Positions 19,339 through 28,399 are shown, counted from the first letter of the stretch. The stretch: DNA of 64,000 nt from Bacillus spongiae (GCF_037120725.1 NZ_JBBAXC010000001.1:62001-126000); one strand, 5' to 3'. Made by a program: numbers and translations. The notes: generated by a model from the sequence alone, not told the origin.

Positions 19339-19375
19339 GAGACTTCTTGACCAAGGTAACCTTATCGATGGCTTT
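19339..19375 (+). repeat. Diverged 37-bp direct repeat, copy 1
   Basis: This copy differs from 19994-20030 at about five of 37 positions. Translated in one frame, copy 1 gives RLLDQGNLIDGFF and copy 2 RLVDQANLIDVFF, each followed at a short distance by R-M-K. The two are probably remains of related genes or of a duplicated segment. Confidence 0.6.
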
Positions 19376-19750
19376 TTTTCTTTTAGAATGAAACTAGGAA
19401 AACTCAAAGTTTCATTAATGTACCCTCTACATCACAACCACCTCCCCTAATAATTGCTTTATTCAACTTTCGAAAAACAATCTATTTATTTTGTAATGGT
19501 ATGTCATCGTAAACGTAATCTGGTTCTTAAATAATAGTTCTATGTCACAATTTTTAGTTCATTGACTAGCACTTTCATACGCCATTTTGTGTTACACTCA
19601 GGTATTTTTTCCAAGATGCAAGATCATTAAAATCCGTCACAAGGTACTCTGGATAACGCGATATACCTCAGGAAACAACTTTTCACGTCTTATGACTCTA
19701 TTTCAATATTGACAAAACATATAAAAAAACTCGGAATTAAATTTTTTTTG

Positions 19751-19778
19751 AATGGCTTTCTATATATAGAAAGCCATT
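19751..19778. repeat. Perfect 28-bp palindrome
   Basis: The arms AATGGCTTTCTATA and TATAGAAAGCCATT are exactly complementary with no spacer. There is no U-tract on either side in the right orientation, so it is not a standard terminator. Confidence 0.7.
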
Positions 19779-19993
19779 GTATTTTGAAAAGACATTATCC
19801 TTTATCGAATTTGTTATTTTTACGTTTTCCAAATTAGTAGCTGAGTTTGTGCGCACTGCCTTTATCATTTAATTTGGTTATTCGTAATTTTTTAAAACTT
19901 AACTTTGCTAGTGGTTACAAGAAGACTGATATTAGTATTGGTTCAAGAAATTATTTTGCGGTCAGTAACAGCAACCCTATTACTAGGACTAAT

Positions 19994-20030
19994 GAGACTT
20001 GTTGACCAAGCTAATCTTATCGATGTCTTC
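19994..20030 (+). repeat. Diverged 37-bp direct repeat, copy 2
   Basis: Partner of 19339-19375, 655 bases away in the same orientation. The frame here reads LLLGLMRLVDQANLIDVFF and then stops. Confidence 0.6.
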
Positions 20031-20318
20031 TTTATTGTATAGGGTTTCAAATAAAGAATGAAGGCGCTAATACAGGTTTAAATCGTTCTCTTTTACCGTT
20101 AGAATCAAAAAATCTTAGGTAAAGACACCACTCCATGTATTCATCTTTCTGAATCGTAATAAACAGCCTGCTTTATATAATCGAATTCAAATAAAAGTTG
20201 AATTACTATTTTTAGTAAAACATAAGATCGAAAACGAAAGCATCCTACGAAAATCTGATTTTTCTGATTATAATGACCATTACTTCCCCTTTTTATATAA
20301 TATTTTTCTTGTTTATTA

Positions 20319-20334
20319 GTTAGTATTTACTAAC
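20319..20334. promoter_or_regulatory. Operator-like palindrome GTTAGT-N4-ACTAAC, copy 2
   Basis: GTTAGTATTTACTAAC has the same 6-base arms and 4-base spacer as 16763-16778. No intact gene is next to it; narK begins 520 bases downstream. Confidence 0.45.
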
Positions 20335-20774
20335 TTCCCTATTCAATAATGTAATAAATAGTAATATATTCATATAAAACCTATTCGGAAGAGTGGATAT
20401 GTTTTTTAATATGTTAGTTTGGAATAAAGTTCAATCAAAAATATCGTACATAGTAAAAAGAAGCTATTTTGAAAAGAGATTGATTAATATGCTTCTGAGA
20501 TTTCCCAAATTCGAGAGTGTCTTTCTTTCAATAAATAGCCTATACCCTTTTACGCCACTAGTATAGCTAGCTTTGTTATTCGTGATAGTAATAGAAGTAT
20601 CTGAAAGATAATACTAAAAGCAGCAATCTAAAAGAAATTGGACTATATATTAGTCAATATGGCATTTATAAATGAAGAGAAAATTCAGTTGTTATTACAA
20701 TTCGATGAATAGGTTTACATAATTACAAGATTAAACAATGCGCTAGATTCTATTAATACACTGAACGCTATTTT

Positions 20775-20823
20775 CCAAAGTGTGATTTTAGTCACACTTT
20801 GGTAATAACATATGTTCTACACT
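20775..20823 (+). promoter_or_regulatory. Crp/Fnr-type site and promoter of narK
   Basis: TGTGATTTTAGTCACA lies at 20781-20796 and the symmetry extends outwards, giving the arms CCAAAGTGTGA and TCACACTTTGG (20775-20802). The centre is 20788.5. TACACT at 20818-20823 starts 29.5 bases downstream, placing the site near -41.5 as at hmp. Confidence 0.75.
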
Positions 20824-20855
20824 CAGAGTATAAAATAAAGAAAGAAGGGGTCATC

Positions 20856-22019
20856 ATGAAGAATCATCTACTAAAAAAACAACCATCTTTTGTGTTGACA
20901 ATAGAAACATCAAGCTTAATTGTTAGCTTTATGGTTTGGGTCATTCTTTCATCTTTAATGCCTTTTATCTCAAAAGATATTGAGTTATCTGCCAACCAAA
21001 TTGCATGGGTAACTGCAGCACCAGTTATTGTAGGGTCACTCCTACGAATTCCAGTTGGCTACTTTACTGGCTCTCTTGGGGCAAGAAAACTATTTATTAT
21101 TAATTTCCTTTTTTTACTAATTCCTGTCTTTTTTATAAGCCGAGCTACGTCTTTCATTGAGCTTTTCTTTTTTGGGCTTCTTTTAGGAATAAGTGGAGCT
21201 ACATTTTCTATTGGAGTTACGTCGCTTCCGAAATATTTTCCAAAAAATCGATTAGGTTTTGTGAATGGGTTATATGGGATGGGGAATATGGGGACAGCCT
21301 TTACATCATTCCTTGCCCCGGTAGTAGCAAATTCATTCGGTTGGAGACTAACGATCCAATTTTACTTAATTTTAATTATCCTTTTTGTTGTGGTTAACTA
21401 CTTTTTAGGTGATAGAGAAGAACAAACAATCAAACCTCAAAAAGTTCGTCTCTTAAAATATATAGCTGAACATAAACAAATATTGAAATTATCTATTTTT
21501 TATTTCTTAACCTTTGGGGTGTTTGTCTCATTCACTGTGATTATGCCGATTTTCTTAGTTAATATATACGAGGTTTCAAAAGTAAATGCCGGAATTATTA
21601 CAGGTAGCTTTATTATGATAGCCACATTAATCCGTCCGATTGGAGGATATTTAGCGGATCGTTTTAATGCCTACCGGTTATTATTAATCGTATTTTCCAT
21701 TATTACAGTAAGTGGTGTTTGCCTATCCTTTTCCTTATCGCTTCCACTATTTGTAACGACCTTAATGGTAATTAGTTCAATGTCTGGAATTGGAAATGGT
21801 GTTGTGTTTAAGATTGTTCCTGAAGTAGCAGGTAAGCAAGCTGGAATTGGAAATGGAGTTGTAGCAGCTATAGGAAGTTTCGGAGGATTTTTCCCACCGC
21901 TCGTGGCAGCCGCCATCCTTACCGCTACTGGCTCTTATTCCATGAGCTTTTTGCTATTATCACTGTTAGCAATCTTCTGTATTCTCCTTGTATTTGGAAA
22001 TGTTCGAAAGAAAGCTTAA
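20856..22019 (+). CDS. narK: NarK/NasA-type nitrate/nitrite transporter (MFS)
   Basis: This 387-residue protein has twelve hydrophobic segments and belongs to the nitrate/nitrite porter branch of the major facilitator superfamily. The branch signature is seen as GLYGMGNMG in the first half and GIGNGVVFKIVPEV, then GIGNGVVAAIGSFGGFFPP, in the second half. It should import nitrate or export nitrite. ATG 20856 follows AAGAAGGGG. No nitrate or nitrite reductase gene lies in the window. The Fnr-type site upstream and the nearby hmp and Crp/Fnr genes suggest use under low oxygen or nitrogen-oxide stress. Confidence 0.85.
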   Translation: MKNHLLKKQPSFVLTIETSSLIVSFMVWVILSSLMPFISKDIELSANQIAWVTAAPVIVGSLLRIPVGYFTGSLGARKLFIINFLFLLIPVFFISRATSFIELFFFGLLLGISGATFSIGVTSLPKYFPKNRLGFVNGLYGMGNMGTAFTSFLAPVVANSFGWRLTIQFYLILIILFVVVNYFLGDREEQTIKPQKVRLLKYIAEHKQILKLSIFYFLTFGVFVSFTVIMPIFLVNIYEVSKVNAGIITGSFIMIATLIRPIGGYLADRFNAYRLLLIVFSIITVSGVCLSFSLSLPLFVTTLMVISSMSGIGNGVVFKIVPEVAGKQAGIGNGVVAAIGSFGGFFPPLVAAAILTATGSYSMSFLLLSLLAIFCILLVFGNVRKKA

Positions 22020-22082
22020 CTATCATTACGATTCATGATGAGCAAAACAGAGTGCGTGTTTGGAACATGATTGGAGTGAATG

Positions 22083-22114
22083 CAAGGCCTTTTATTGAAA
22101 AGGGCCTTGTTTTC
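22083..22114 (+). terminator. Terminator after narK
   Basis: The arms CAAGGCC.TTT and AAA.GGGCCTTG with a short loop are followed by TTTTC. Confidence 0.8.
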
Positions 22115-22491
22115 TTAGATTGATACAAAACTATGAGGTAAATTTATCCTTACATCTGTCGACTTATACGTTAAGTTAACTATTATCAAAAACTACAATT
22201 AAATGAGCCTAGATGTTACAAAATGAATGGGATTAAACAAAAATAATGATTTTTCTTCTTAAAGGTACTGGCTATGACACTCTTTCGATGATTAGATTGG
22301 TATGCATTAGTCAATAAAATAGGAGCTATTCTTTATACAACTCTAATTCTTATCATATAACCCATTAAACTATGAATAATTCCCCTACCTCAGTTACATG
22401 ATAAATTCAGACAGACGCCATGTTATTCGTGACGGAATAAGGGGGAGTTGAAGAAAGTCAACGATACTGTTCAAGAAACAGACACAATTTG
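22115..22491. other. Spacer between narK and hmp
   Basis: About 380 bases, A+T-rich, with stops in all frames. I see no gene or repeat before the hmp promoter. Confidence 0.5.
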
Positions 22492-22534
22492 CGTGATTAA
22501 AATCACACTCCACTAAGATTCTATTTCCTATAAT
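22492..22534 (+). promoter_or_regulatory. Crp/Fnr-type site and promoter of hmp
   Basis: CGTGATTAAAATCACA at 22492-22507 differs from the perfect site by one base in the left arm. The centre is 22499.5. A consensus TATAAT at 22529-22534 starts 29.5 bases downstream, the class II activator geometry. Confidence 0.75.
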
Positions 22535-22597
22535 TGTAGATGTAAGATACAAATTGAATTGAAAAAAGTTAGTTGCAGAATAGAAAGGAGAATCATT

Positions 22598-23818
22598 ATG
22601 CTTTCTCAAGACACAATTGCTATTATTAAATCAACCGTTCCGGTATTAGAAACACATGGAACAAAAATCACAAAAAGATTTTATCAAATAATGTTTGACT
22701 CACACCCGGAGTTATTAGATATTTTTAACCATGCCAATCAAAAACAAGGTCGTCAACAAACGGCATTAGCTAACGCTGTTTATGCTGCAGCAGCAAACAT
22801 TGATCAATTGGAAAAAATCCTACCGGTTGTTAAACAAATTGGACATAAACATAGAGGCCTAGGAATTAAACCAGAGCAATACCCTATTGTTGGCTCTTGT
22901 CTTTTACAAGCAATCAAAGAAGTATTAGGTGATGCAGCAACAGATGAAATCATCAATGCATGGGGAGAAGCTTATGGTGTCATTGCAGATGCATTTATTG
23001 GTGTTGAAGATGAAATGTACAAAGCAGCGGAACAACAAAAAGGTGGCTGGTCTGACTTTAGAGAATTTTATATTGATCAAAAAATTAAAGAAAGCGATGT
23101 TATTACATCCTTCTATTTAAAACCAGTAGACAAAGGAGACATTTCATCCTTCCTACCAGGTCAATATATAACAATTAAAGTAAAGCCTAAAGACCAAAAA
23201 CATACTCAACTTCGTCAATATAGCTTATCAGATGCACCTGGAAAAGATTACTACCGTATTAGTGTTAAACGCGAAGATGAAGTGGGAGAGAAAGCAGCAG
23301 GAGTTGTGTCGAATTATCTTCATCATGAAGCAAATGAGGGAGATACTATTCTATTAAGTGCTCCAGCAGGTGACTTTGCTCTAGATACAAAGAAAGAAGC
23401 TCCTATTGTCCTATTGAGCGGGGGAGTTGGTCTAACTCCTATGATTAGTATGTTAAATACAGTTATTGAGAAGCAACCAAATCGTGATGTTACATTTATT
23501 CATGCCGCTTTAAACAGTGACGTTCATGCTATGGCAGAACATGTGAATAACATTGCAAAACAACATAACAACGTAAAGAAATACGTTGCTTACTCTGATC
23601 CTACTACTAGTGATCGTGCTGAAAAGAACTATGATAAAGAAGGGTTCGTAACATTAGATACGCTTAAAGATCTCGTTCACGATAACCAATCAGAATTCTA
23701 TTTCTGCGGCCCTGTTCCATTTATGAAAGCCATATATCGAAACATCAAGGAACTAGGTATACCACAAGAACAAATTCATTATGAATTCTTCGGTCCAGCT
23801 GGGGAACTAGAAGAATAA
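22598..23818 (+). CDS. hmp: Flavohaemoprotein, nitric oxide dioxygenase
   Basis: This 406-residue enzyme converts NO and O2 to nitrate using NAD(P)H. The N-terminal globin domain (about residues 1-140) has the distal Tyr in KRFYQIMF and the proximal His in IGHKHRGLGI. The FAD domain follows with LRQYSLSDAPG, and the NAD(P) domain has VLLSGGVGLTPM and FYFCGPVPFM. Length is normal. AGAAAGGAG supports ATG 22598. An Fnr-type promoter drives it and a strong terminator closes it, so it is a single-gene unit. Confidence 0.96.
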   Translation: MLSQDTIAIIKSTVPVLETHGTKITKRFYQIMFDSHPELLDIFNHANQKQGRQQTALANAVYAAAANIDQLEKILPVVKQIGHKHRGLGIKPEQYPIVGSCLLQAIKEVLGDAATDEIINAWGEAYGVIADAFIGVEDEMYKAAEQQKGGWSDFREFYIDQKIKESDVITSFYLKPVDKGDISSFLPGQYITIKVKPKDQKHTQLRQYSLSDAPGKDYYRISVKREDEVGEKAAGVVSNYLHHEANEGDTILLSAPAGDFALDTKKEAPIVLLSGGVGLTPMISMLNTVIEKQPNRDVTFIHAALNSDVHAMAEHVNNIAKQHNNVKKYVAYSDPTTSDRAEKNYDKEGFVTLDTLKDLVHDNQSEFYFCGPVPFMKAIYRNIKELGIPQEQIHYEFFGPAGELEE

Positions 23819-23846
23819 TCATTATAACTTGTATAACGTTCTAGAA

Positions 23847-23887
23847 GAAAGAGGAGAAAGCAAATCGTTTTCTCCTCTTTCGTTTTT
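23847..23887 (+). terminator. Terminator after hmp
   Basis: The arms GAAAGAGGAGAAA and TTTCTCCTCTTTC with an 8-base loop are followed by GTTTTT. Confidence 0.88.
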
Positions 23888-23949
23888 ACATAAACTTTAC
23901 AGTTATATTCATCGCTCATCTGCTTCTAATTGTTATGGACCTTTCATGT

Positions 23950-23978
23950 TTGCATTATTGCTAAAAGAATACTATAGT
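23950..23978 (+). promoter_or_regulatory. Promoter of the Crp/Fnr regulator gene
   Basis: TTGCAT at 23950-23955 and TATAGT at 23973-23978 are 17 bases apart. No TGTGA-N6-TCACA site is present, so the regulator does not seem to control itself in the class II manner. Confidence 0.55.
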
Positions 23979-24034
23979 ATATAAGATCCCAAAATAGGGG
24001 GAAATTCTCCATCTGTTCATAAAGGAGGAATATT

Positions 24035-24733
24035 ATGAACGAAGAAAATATTTCTCAACTCCTTTCTACATTCCCAATTTTTAAAGATTTACAACAAGAA
24101 GAAATTGAAAAAGTTGTGAAAATTTCATTCTCTAGAACCTTCATAAAAGGAAGCCACGTATTCTTACAGGAGGATCCACTCGAAAACGTCTACTTTATTT
24201 ATAAAGGTCGGATAAAAATTTATAAAAGTGAACTGAATGGAAAGGAACAAATCGTCTCAATCTTAAAGGAAGGAGATATGTTTCCTCATGTCGGTTTCTT
24301 TCGTAAAGGGAACTACCCTGCATTTTCAGAGGTGCTCGATAATGCAGAATTAGTCGTTGTTCCAATCGAACAATTTGAACAAATACTAATCGAAAACCCT
24401 AAATTATGTATTAGAATCTTTAATATACTTGGAAGTAAAATAGTTGATCTCCAGGAACGTCTTCAAGTACAACTATTAAATAATACCCATGATCAAGTAA
24501 TCAAATTATTAATTAGAATCTCGAAAACTCATGGAGAGCATATCCAAGGCGATACTTACGCATTAAAAGTGGCGTTTAGTAATAGTGAACTTGCTAGTAT
24601 GATTGGGCTAACAAGAGAAACCATTAGTCGAACCTTGTCAAAACTAAGAAAAGCAAAGGTTATTCATGTAGACGAACATGGTCATCTTTACTTTAGTATC
24701 CAAGATTTAGTGGATAATCTTGAAAATTTATAA
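24035..24733 (+). CDS. Crp/Fnr family transcriptional regulator
   Basis: This 232-residue protein has an N-terminal cyclic-nucleotide-binding-type beta barrel (about residues 15-130, with VYFIYKGRIKIYKSE), a long dimer helix and a C-terminal winged helix. The recognition helix near residues 190-205 (LTRETISRTLSKLRKAK) has the E-x3-R arrangement that in CRP and FNR reads TGTGA or TTGAT half sites. This fits the three sites in the window. Only one Cys is seen (Cys 129 region), so an FNR-type iron-sulphur cluster is unlikely. The signal might be haem/NO or another ligand. AAAGGAGGA precedes the ATG. Confidence 0.9.
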   Translation: MNEENISQLLSTFPIFKDLQQEEIEKVVKISFSRTFIKGSHVFLQEDPLENVYFIYKGRIKIYKSELNGKEQIVSILKEGDMFPHVGFFRKGNYPAFSEVLDNAELVVVPIEQFEQILIENPKLCIRIFNILGSKIVDLQERLQVQLLNNTHDQVIKLLIRISKTHGEHIQGDTYALKVAFSNSELASMIGLTRETISRTLSKLRKAKVIHVDEHGHLYFSIQDLVDNLENL

Positions 24734-25337
24734 GGATCTACCTATACATTCAATTGAGCCATTAAGCACGAGAAAAAGTCACGATAAACCGGTTTCAATA
24801 AAATAGCATTATAGAACTGATTGTTCCATTGAACTTCCAATAATCGAAGGTGACACGATGACTAATCTCTACACTACCTAAATAAAAACTAGATATTATT
24901 ATAAATAACCCACTCAATTAAGTGGGTTATTTCGTTTAATAAACTAATTATTGATCACTGTATAATTCTATATTACTGTTGATCTGATATAAAGAAGTAC
25001 CGCCTCCCTTAGTTTTATATAGTTTGTTCTACTAAAGTTTAAATAGATCTAGCAGCATCATCTATGCGAGATATGAAAATTTAATTTATGTATATCATCA
25101 GTTTCAAAAGTTTAAAAATTCTGATAAAATAGCATAATAGTCTAACTTGGGAAGGGGCATTACTATGATAATTATTTCGTTCGCAAATTTGGAATTTACT
25201 CATGCAAAGTCTTGTATTAGAAATTAATACTTCGCATGAAGTGAAAAATAAAATCACTGCTGCTTTGTATTTCCATTTCTGATGTATGGCTTTGCACCTT
25301 ATTTATAGGAATTAATGACGAATAAGGGGCTGCAGAA
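24734..25337. other. Spacer with terminator and minor frames
   Basis: A hairpin at 24903-24932 (AAATAACCCACT / AGTGGGTTATTT) ends the regulator transcript. Beyond it are two short frames at 25165-25227 (20 codons, with GGAAGGGG in front) and 25203-25280. They overlap and look like remains of a decayed gene rather than working peptides. Confidence 0.45.
24903..24932 (+). terminator. Terminator after the Crp/Fnr gene
   Basis: The arms AAATAACCCACT and AGTGGGTTATTT enclose a 6-base loop. The T-run is short. Confidence 0.65.
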
Positions 25338-25604
25338 ATGAGTTATATAAATGCAAACAAAATTCTACCTGAAAAACTTCTAAAAGAACTTCAACAATAT
25401 GTTCAAGGGGAAACAATATATATTCCTAAAACGAAGAATAATTTTCAAAAATGGGGTACATGTTCTGGTGGAAGGCAAAAAATCAATGAAAGAAATACTT
25501 CTATGAAAAATGATTTTAAAAATGGAAAGACTGTTTATCAATTAGCTGAACAACATTTCCTTTCAATTGAAACTGTAAAAAAAATAATTTATACAAAGAA
25601 TTAA
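25338..25604 (+). CDS. CD3324 family (Mor-like HTH) small protein
   Basis: This 88-residue protein has the pattern of the CD3324 family: N-terminal MSYINANKILPEKLLKELQ, a QGETIYIPK strand, KWGTCSGGR, and a C-terminal helix-turn-helix-like stretch (GKTVYQLAEQHFLSIETVKKI). It is related to the Mor transcription activator fold and may bind DNA; the target is unknown. AAGGGG precedes the ATG. The gene is flanked by terminators and stands alone. Confidence 0.75.
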   Translation: MSYINANKILPEKLLKELQQYVQGETIYIPKTKNNFQKWGTCSGGRQKINERNTSMKNDFKNGKTVYQLAEQHFLSIETVKKIIYTKN

Positions 25605-25613
25605 TGACATTAG

Positions 25614-25650
25614 AACTGATCATCTAGCAAAATAGATGATCAGTTTTTTT
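25614..25650 (+). terminator. Terminator after the CD3324-like gene
   Basis: The arms AACTGATCATCT and AGATGATCAGTT with an 8-base loop are followed by TTTTT. Confidence 0.9.
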
Positions 25651-25765
25651 ATGGTGACTTTGATTACTAATAATTCTTGTTATTTATTTGTGGTTCATCA
25701 TCAATTAGTCTTAATAGTAAGAATTACGAATAAAAAAGCTTGCAATTTGAAAGGGTGTATATAAT

Positions 25766-26767
25766 ATGGCATACGAACAAAATAGCCCATTATCCAAAAA
25801 AGAAGCTTTACAAAAGGTAGCTGAACTTTCGGCAGAAAGATATCATCTACAAGTAAAGCAATTAGAATTTTTGAGTGACGAGACCAACTTTTTATACAAG
25901 GTTATCGATAGCTTTGGCGACGTATATGCGTTAAAGATTTTTGAAGAGGAATATAGTTCTCTTGAAGATAACCTTACTGAAATATTTTTTATGGACATTG
26001 TAAATAAAACAAACCACATTTCAGCACCAAGAATGATCCCTGGTAAAGATGGTGAGAAATTACAAGTTATTTCATCAGATTATACTTCTACACCGAAATA
26101 TGTTTCCGTTTATAGTTGGTTGGATGGTGAAGAGTTAGAAGGAAATGAAAATGATAAGCGGCTTGTGCAATTAGGTGAGCTAACTGCTCATTTGCATAAC
26201 GCAACATACGGGATTTCAGTCCCTACAGAACTTACCCCAAAAATGTGGAATGAAGTGTTTTATTTTAAGGGAGAACAAGCCATATATAAGCAAGAAGAAT
26301 TTCAGAAACATTTGTCAAAGGAATACCATCAAATAATGGACAGTATTATCCCTTATTTAAATAATAAATTATCTTCTTTCTATAAAAATAATATTGAAGA
26401 CATTCAATTAATACATGGTGACCTAAATCCATTTAATATTAAGGTACAAGATGAACAAATGCACATTATTGATTTTGCAGACTCTATGCTTGGTTTACCT
26501 ATACACGATTTATCAATAATGTTGTATTACTACAAGTATAATGAATCTCTAAAGTTTGACGAAGTTAAAAAACTTTATTTTGAAGGTTATAGAAAGATTC
26601 GTGATTTGCCTGAAGTAACTGACTATGAGCTAGATTTATTTATGACAGCTAGAAGAGTAAGTTTCCTGAATTATATATTGGAGGTTAGTGAAGATCCAAC
26701 AAACTTTATAGAAAGAAATATATCTAGAGTGAAAGATTTCTTGAAAAAATATAACATCAAGTTATAA
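25766..26767 (+). CDS. APH/ChoK-family phosphotransferase
   Basis: This 333-residue protein has a protein-kinase-like fold of the aminoglycoside phosphotransferase group. The catalytic loop is LIHGDLNPFNIKV (Asp and Asn) and the metal-binding segment is IIDFADSMLGLPIHDLS. The N-terminal part has the nucleotide-binding strand with DVYALKIFEEE (Lys). Family members phosphorylate small molecules such as homoserine, choline, hydroxylysine or aminoglycosides. The substrate cannot be told, and nothing suggests resistance specifically. GAAAGGGTG precedes the ATG. It is a single gene beside degraded sequence. Confidence 0.8.
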   Translation: MAYEQNSPLSKKEALQKVAELSAERYHLQVKQLEFLSDETNFLYKVIDSFGDVYALKIFEEEYSSLEDNLTEIFFMDIVNKTNHISAPRMIPGKDGEKLQVISSDYTSTPKYVSVYSWLDGEELEGNENDKRLVQLGELTAHLHNATYGISVPTELTPKMWNEVFYFKGEQAIYKQEEFQKHLSKEYHQIMDSIIPYLNNKLSSFYKNNIEDIQLIHGDLNPFNIKVQDEQMHIIDFADSMLGLPIHDLSIMLYYYKYNESLKFDEVKKLYFEGYRKIRDLPEVTDYELDLFMTARRVSFLNYILEVSEDPTNFIERNISRVKDFLKKYNIKL

Positions 26768-27199
26768 TCGAATGATCTCTATGTGATTGTATTGGATTGC
26801 TTGTATTTTCGATAATAATCCGATTCTTTTACAAATCAAAGAAGGCTGGACCGGCTACACATAGTTAGACAGAAAGTTTAAGGTCAAGTCGAATAAACTT
26901 ACTATCTGAATAATGAAGAGAATTTACATGACAAAAGAGCGTTCCGTACATTTACTTAAGAAGATAAATGGATTAAACAGTATAAGAAATCAAGGTTATT
27001 CAAAGAGAAGACCAACCTAACTCCTGAACAAAAGAAGCTGTTAATACTCCTATGGAATGATCAGAAGATTGTTTATTAATGACAGAAAGAAGAGCAAAAA
27101 AGAACATCATAGTCTAAAACGTATCTCTAATTGAGCTGAAATTTTAAAAATCATACATCCGCACCAATTAAGGACAGTTAGCGCCCCTCAATGATTAAT
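26768..27199. other. Degraded sequence, possibly mobile-element remains
   Basis: Several broken frames with protein-like composition are present. One near 26925-27080 reads DKWIKQYKKSRLFKEKTNLTPEQ.. with a stop inside it, and another near 26928-27020 starts MTKERSVHLLKK. They lie just before the integrase-like fragment. No terminal repeats or target duplications were found. Confidence 0.4.
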
Positions 27200-27298
27200 A
27201 ACGGAGGTCCATCTGAAGTGATTCAAAGCCTACTCGAACATCAAAAAAGTGAAACCATGATTATATATGCTAAGCTCAGAGAAAAGTTAATGCATTAG
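27200..27298 (+). pseudogene. C-terminal fragment of a tyrosine recombinase/integrase
   Basis: This 32-codon fragment reads NGGPSEVIQSLLEHQKSETM.. and ends IIYAKLREKLMH. It resembles the last part of phage-type integrases, where a G-x-x-x-x-x-I-Q-x-L-L-G-H block is followed by T-x-x-I-Y-A. The catalytic Tyr of that block is present (IIYAK), but the Gly of LLGH is changed to Glu and nothing upstream continues the domain. A terminator follows at 27308. Short length limits certainty. Confidence 0.55.
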
Positions 27299-27307
27299 AT
27301 ACAGGTT

Positions 27308-27337
27308 AGCGCGTTTTCCAGAACGCGCCCCTTTTTT
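27308..27337 (+). terminator. Terminator after the integrase fragment
   Basis: The arms AGCGCGTT and AACGCGC.. with a 6-base loop (TTCCAG) are followed by CCCCTTTTTT. Confidence 0.75.
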
Positions 27338-27608
27338 GTTTACTATTTAGTCGGAAAAGCGCCATTTTCAGGAGAAACGTATTGTGAATAAGTATACTGG
27401 CAGTACTACTATAATAAGCTGTTATATACATTTATCAACAAAGTTAGGAGTCAGGAATTTGGTGAAATGTGACAAAATTATGGAATCATAACAAGATTAA
27501 TTTACAGAGTGCTAAGGAAAATTTACACTTACAGTAATAGGTAACTAAGGACGTTATTTGTGAAAGGTGAAGTATGTTTTATGTTCAATTATATCGCTAG
27601 GGGGCAAT

Positions 27609-28367
27609 ATGATGGATACTCAGATGCTCATTACAATGGTTATAATGGTAGTCTTATTTGAAGGCTTTCTACTATTTCTCTATGTGAAGTATAAGCAAGG
27701 AAAAATAGATAGAAATCCTTTTTTGACTATTATCATTAAAGAATGGAAAATTATTTATTATGCTATCTTTCATTGGCGAAAGCATAATAGATCTTCACCA
27801 TTTTCTTTACATGAAAAATCGATGTACTTTTGGTTATTTTTAGCACTTTTGCATGAACAAATCATTGAAATGTTTGTTTTTCACATTTACTTTAAAAAAG
27901 AAGAACCGTCTATTGCTTACATCATGTCAGGCCTTCACATTTACAGCATTATTTACATAATAGGAGACTACAATTGGGTTAGAAACACGCCAGTCCTTGT
28001 AAAAGACAATAAAGTCGTGATGAAAATTGGGGCAAGACGAGAATTGATGTTTCATATCGAGGACATTGAGCGTATTCAAGCTACCTCCATACAGTATAAA
28101 CAAAGCGGAGAAATGATTCATGAACAAAATGTATTTCATGTTACAGCTTTTCCTAGGGTGTTAACGAGGATATTTGGTATAAGTGATGAATTAAAGTATG
28201 AAATTATTTTCAAAAGTCCGATTGCTTCAACAGGGTATTTCGGGATGAAAAAAAAGGTGTCGAAAGCACTCATATATATCCATCAATCAGATAATTTAGT
28301 GGAATACTTTCAAGACAATAAAATAAACGTAGAGAAAGGGCTAAAGGAAACTGTAATGGTGAATTGA
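27609..28367 (+). CDS. Uncharacterised membrane protein
   Basis: This 252-residue protein has an N-terminal membrane helix (MDTQMLITMVIMVVLFEGFL), then two or three further hydrophobic segments up to about residue 125. The C-terminal half is soluble and beta-rich and may lie in the cytoplasm (VLVKDNKVVMKIGARRELMF.., then IEDIERIQATS). I do not recognise the family. AGGGGG at 27599-27604 supports ATG 27609. It is closed by a terminator and has no operon partner. Confidence 0.72.
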   Translation: MMDTQMLITMVIMVVLFEGFLLFLYVKYKQGKIDRNPFLTIIIKEWKIIYYAIFHWRKHNRSSPFSLHEKSMYFWLFLALLHEQIIEMFVFHIYFKKEEPSIAYIMSGLHIYSIIYIIGDYNWVRNTPVLVKDNKVVMKIGARRELMFHIEDIERIQATSIQYKQSGEMIHEQNVFHVTAFPRVLTRIFGISDELKYEIIFKSPIASTGYFGMKKKVSKALIYIHQSDNLVEYFQDNKINVEKGLKETVMVN

Positions 28368-28399
28368 AGTTAAATCGTATCTTTAATAAAATTACATTT

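Larger units (their letters stand above)
18996..20774. other. Long A+T-rich stretch with decayed genes
   Basis: About 1.8 kb without an intact gene. It holds a diverged direct repeat (19339-19375 and 19994-20030), a 28-base perfect palindrome (19751-19778), an operator-like palindrome (20319-20334) and fragments of frames with protein-like composition. One example near 20110-20310 reads LYNRIQIKVELLFLVKHKIE; another near 20650-20770 has stops inside it. I read this as a graveyard of old genes; none could be assigned to a family. Confidence 0.55.
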
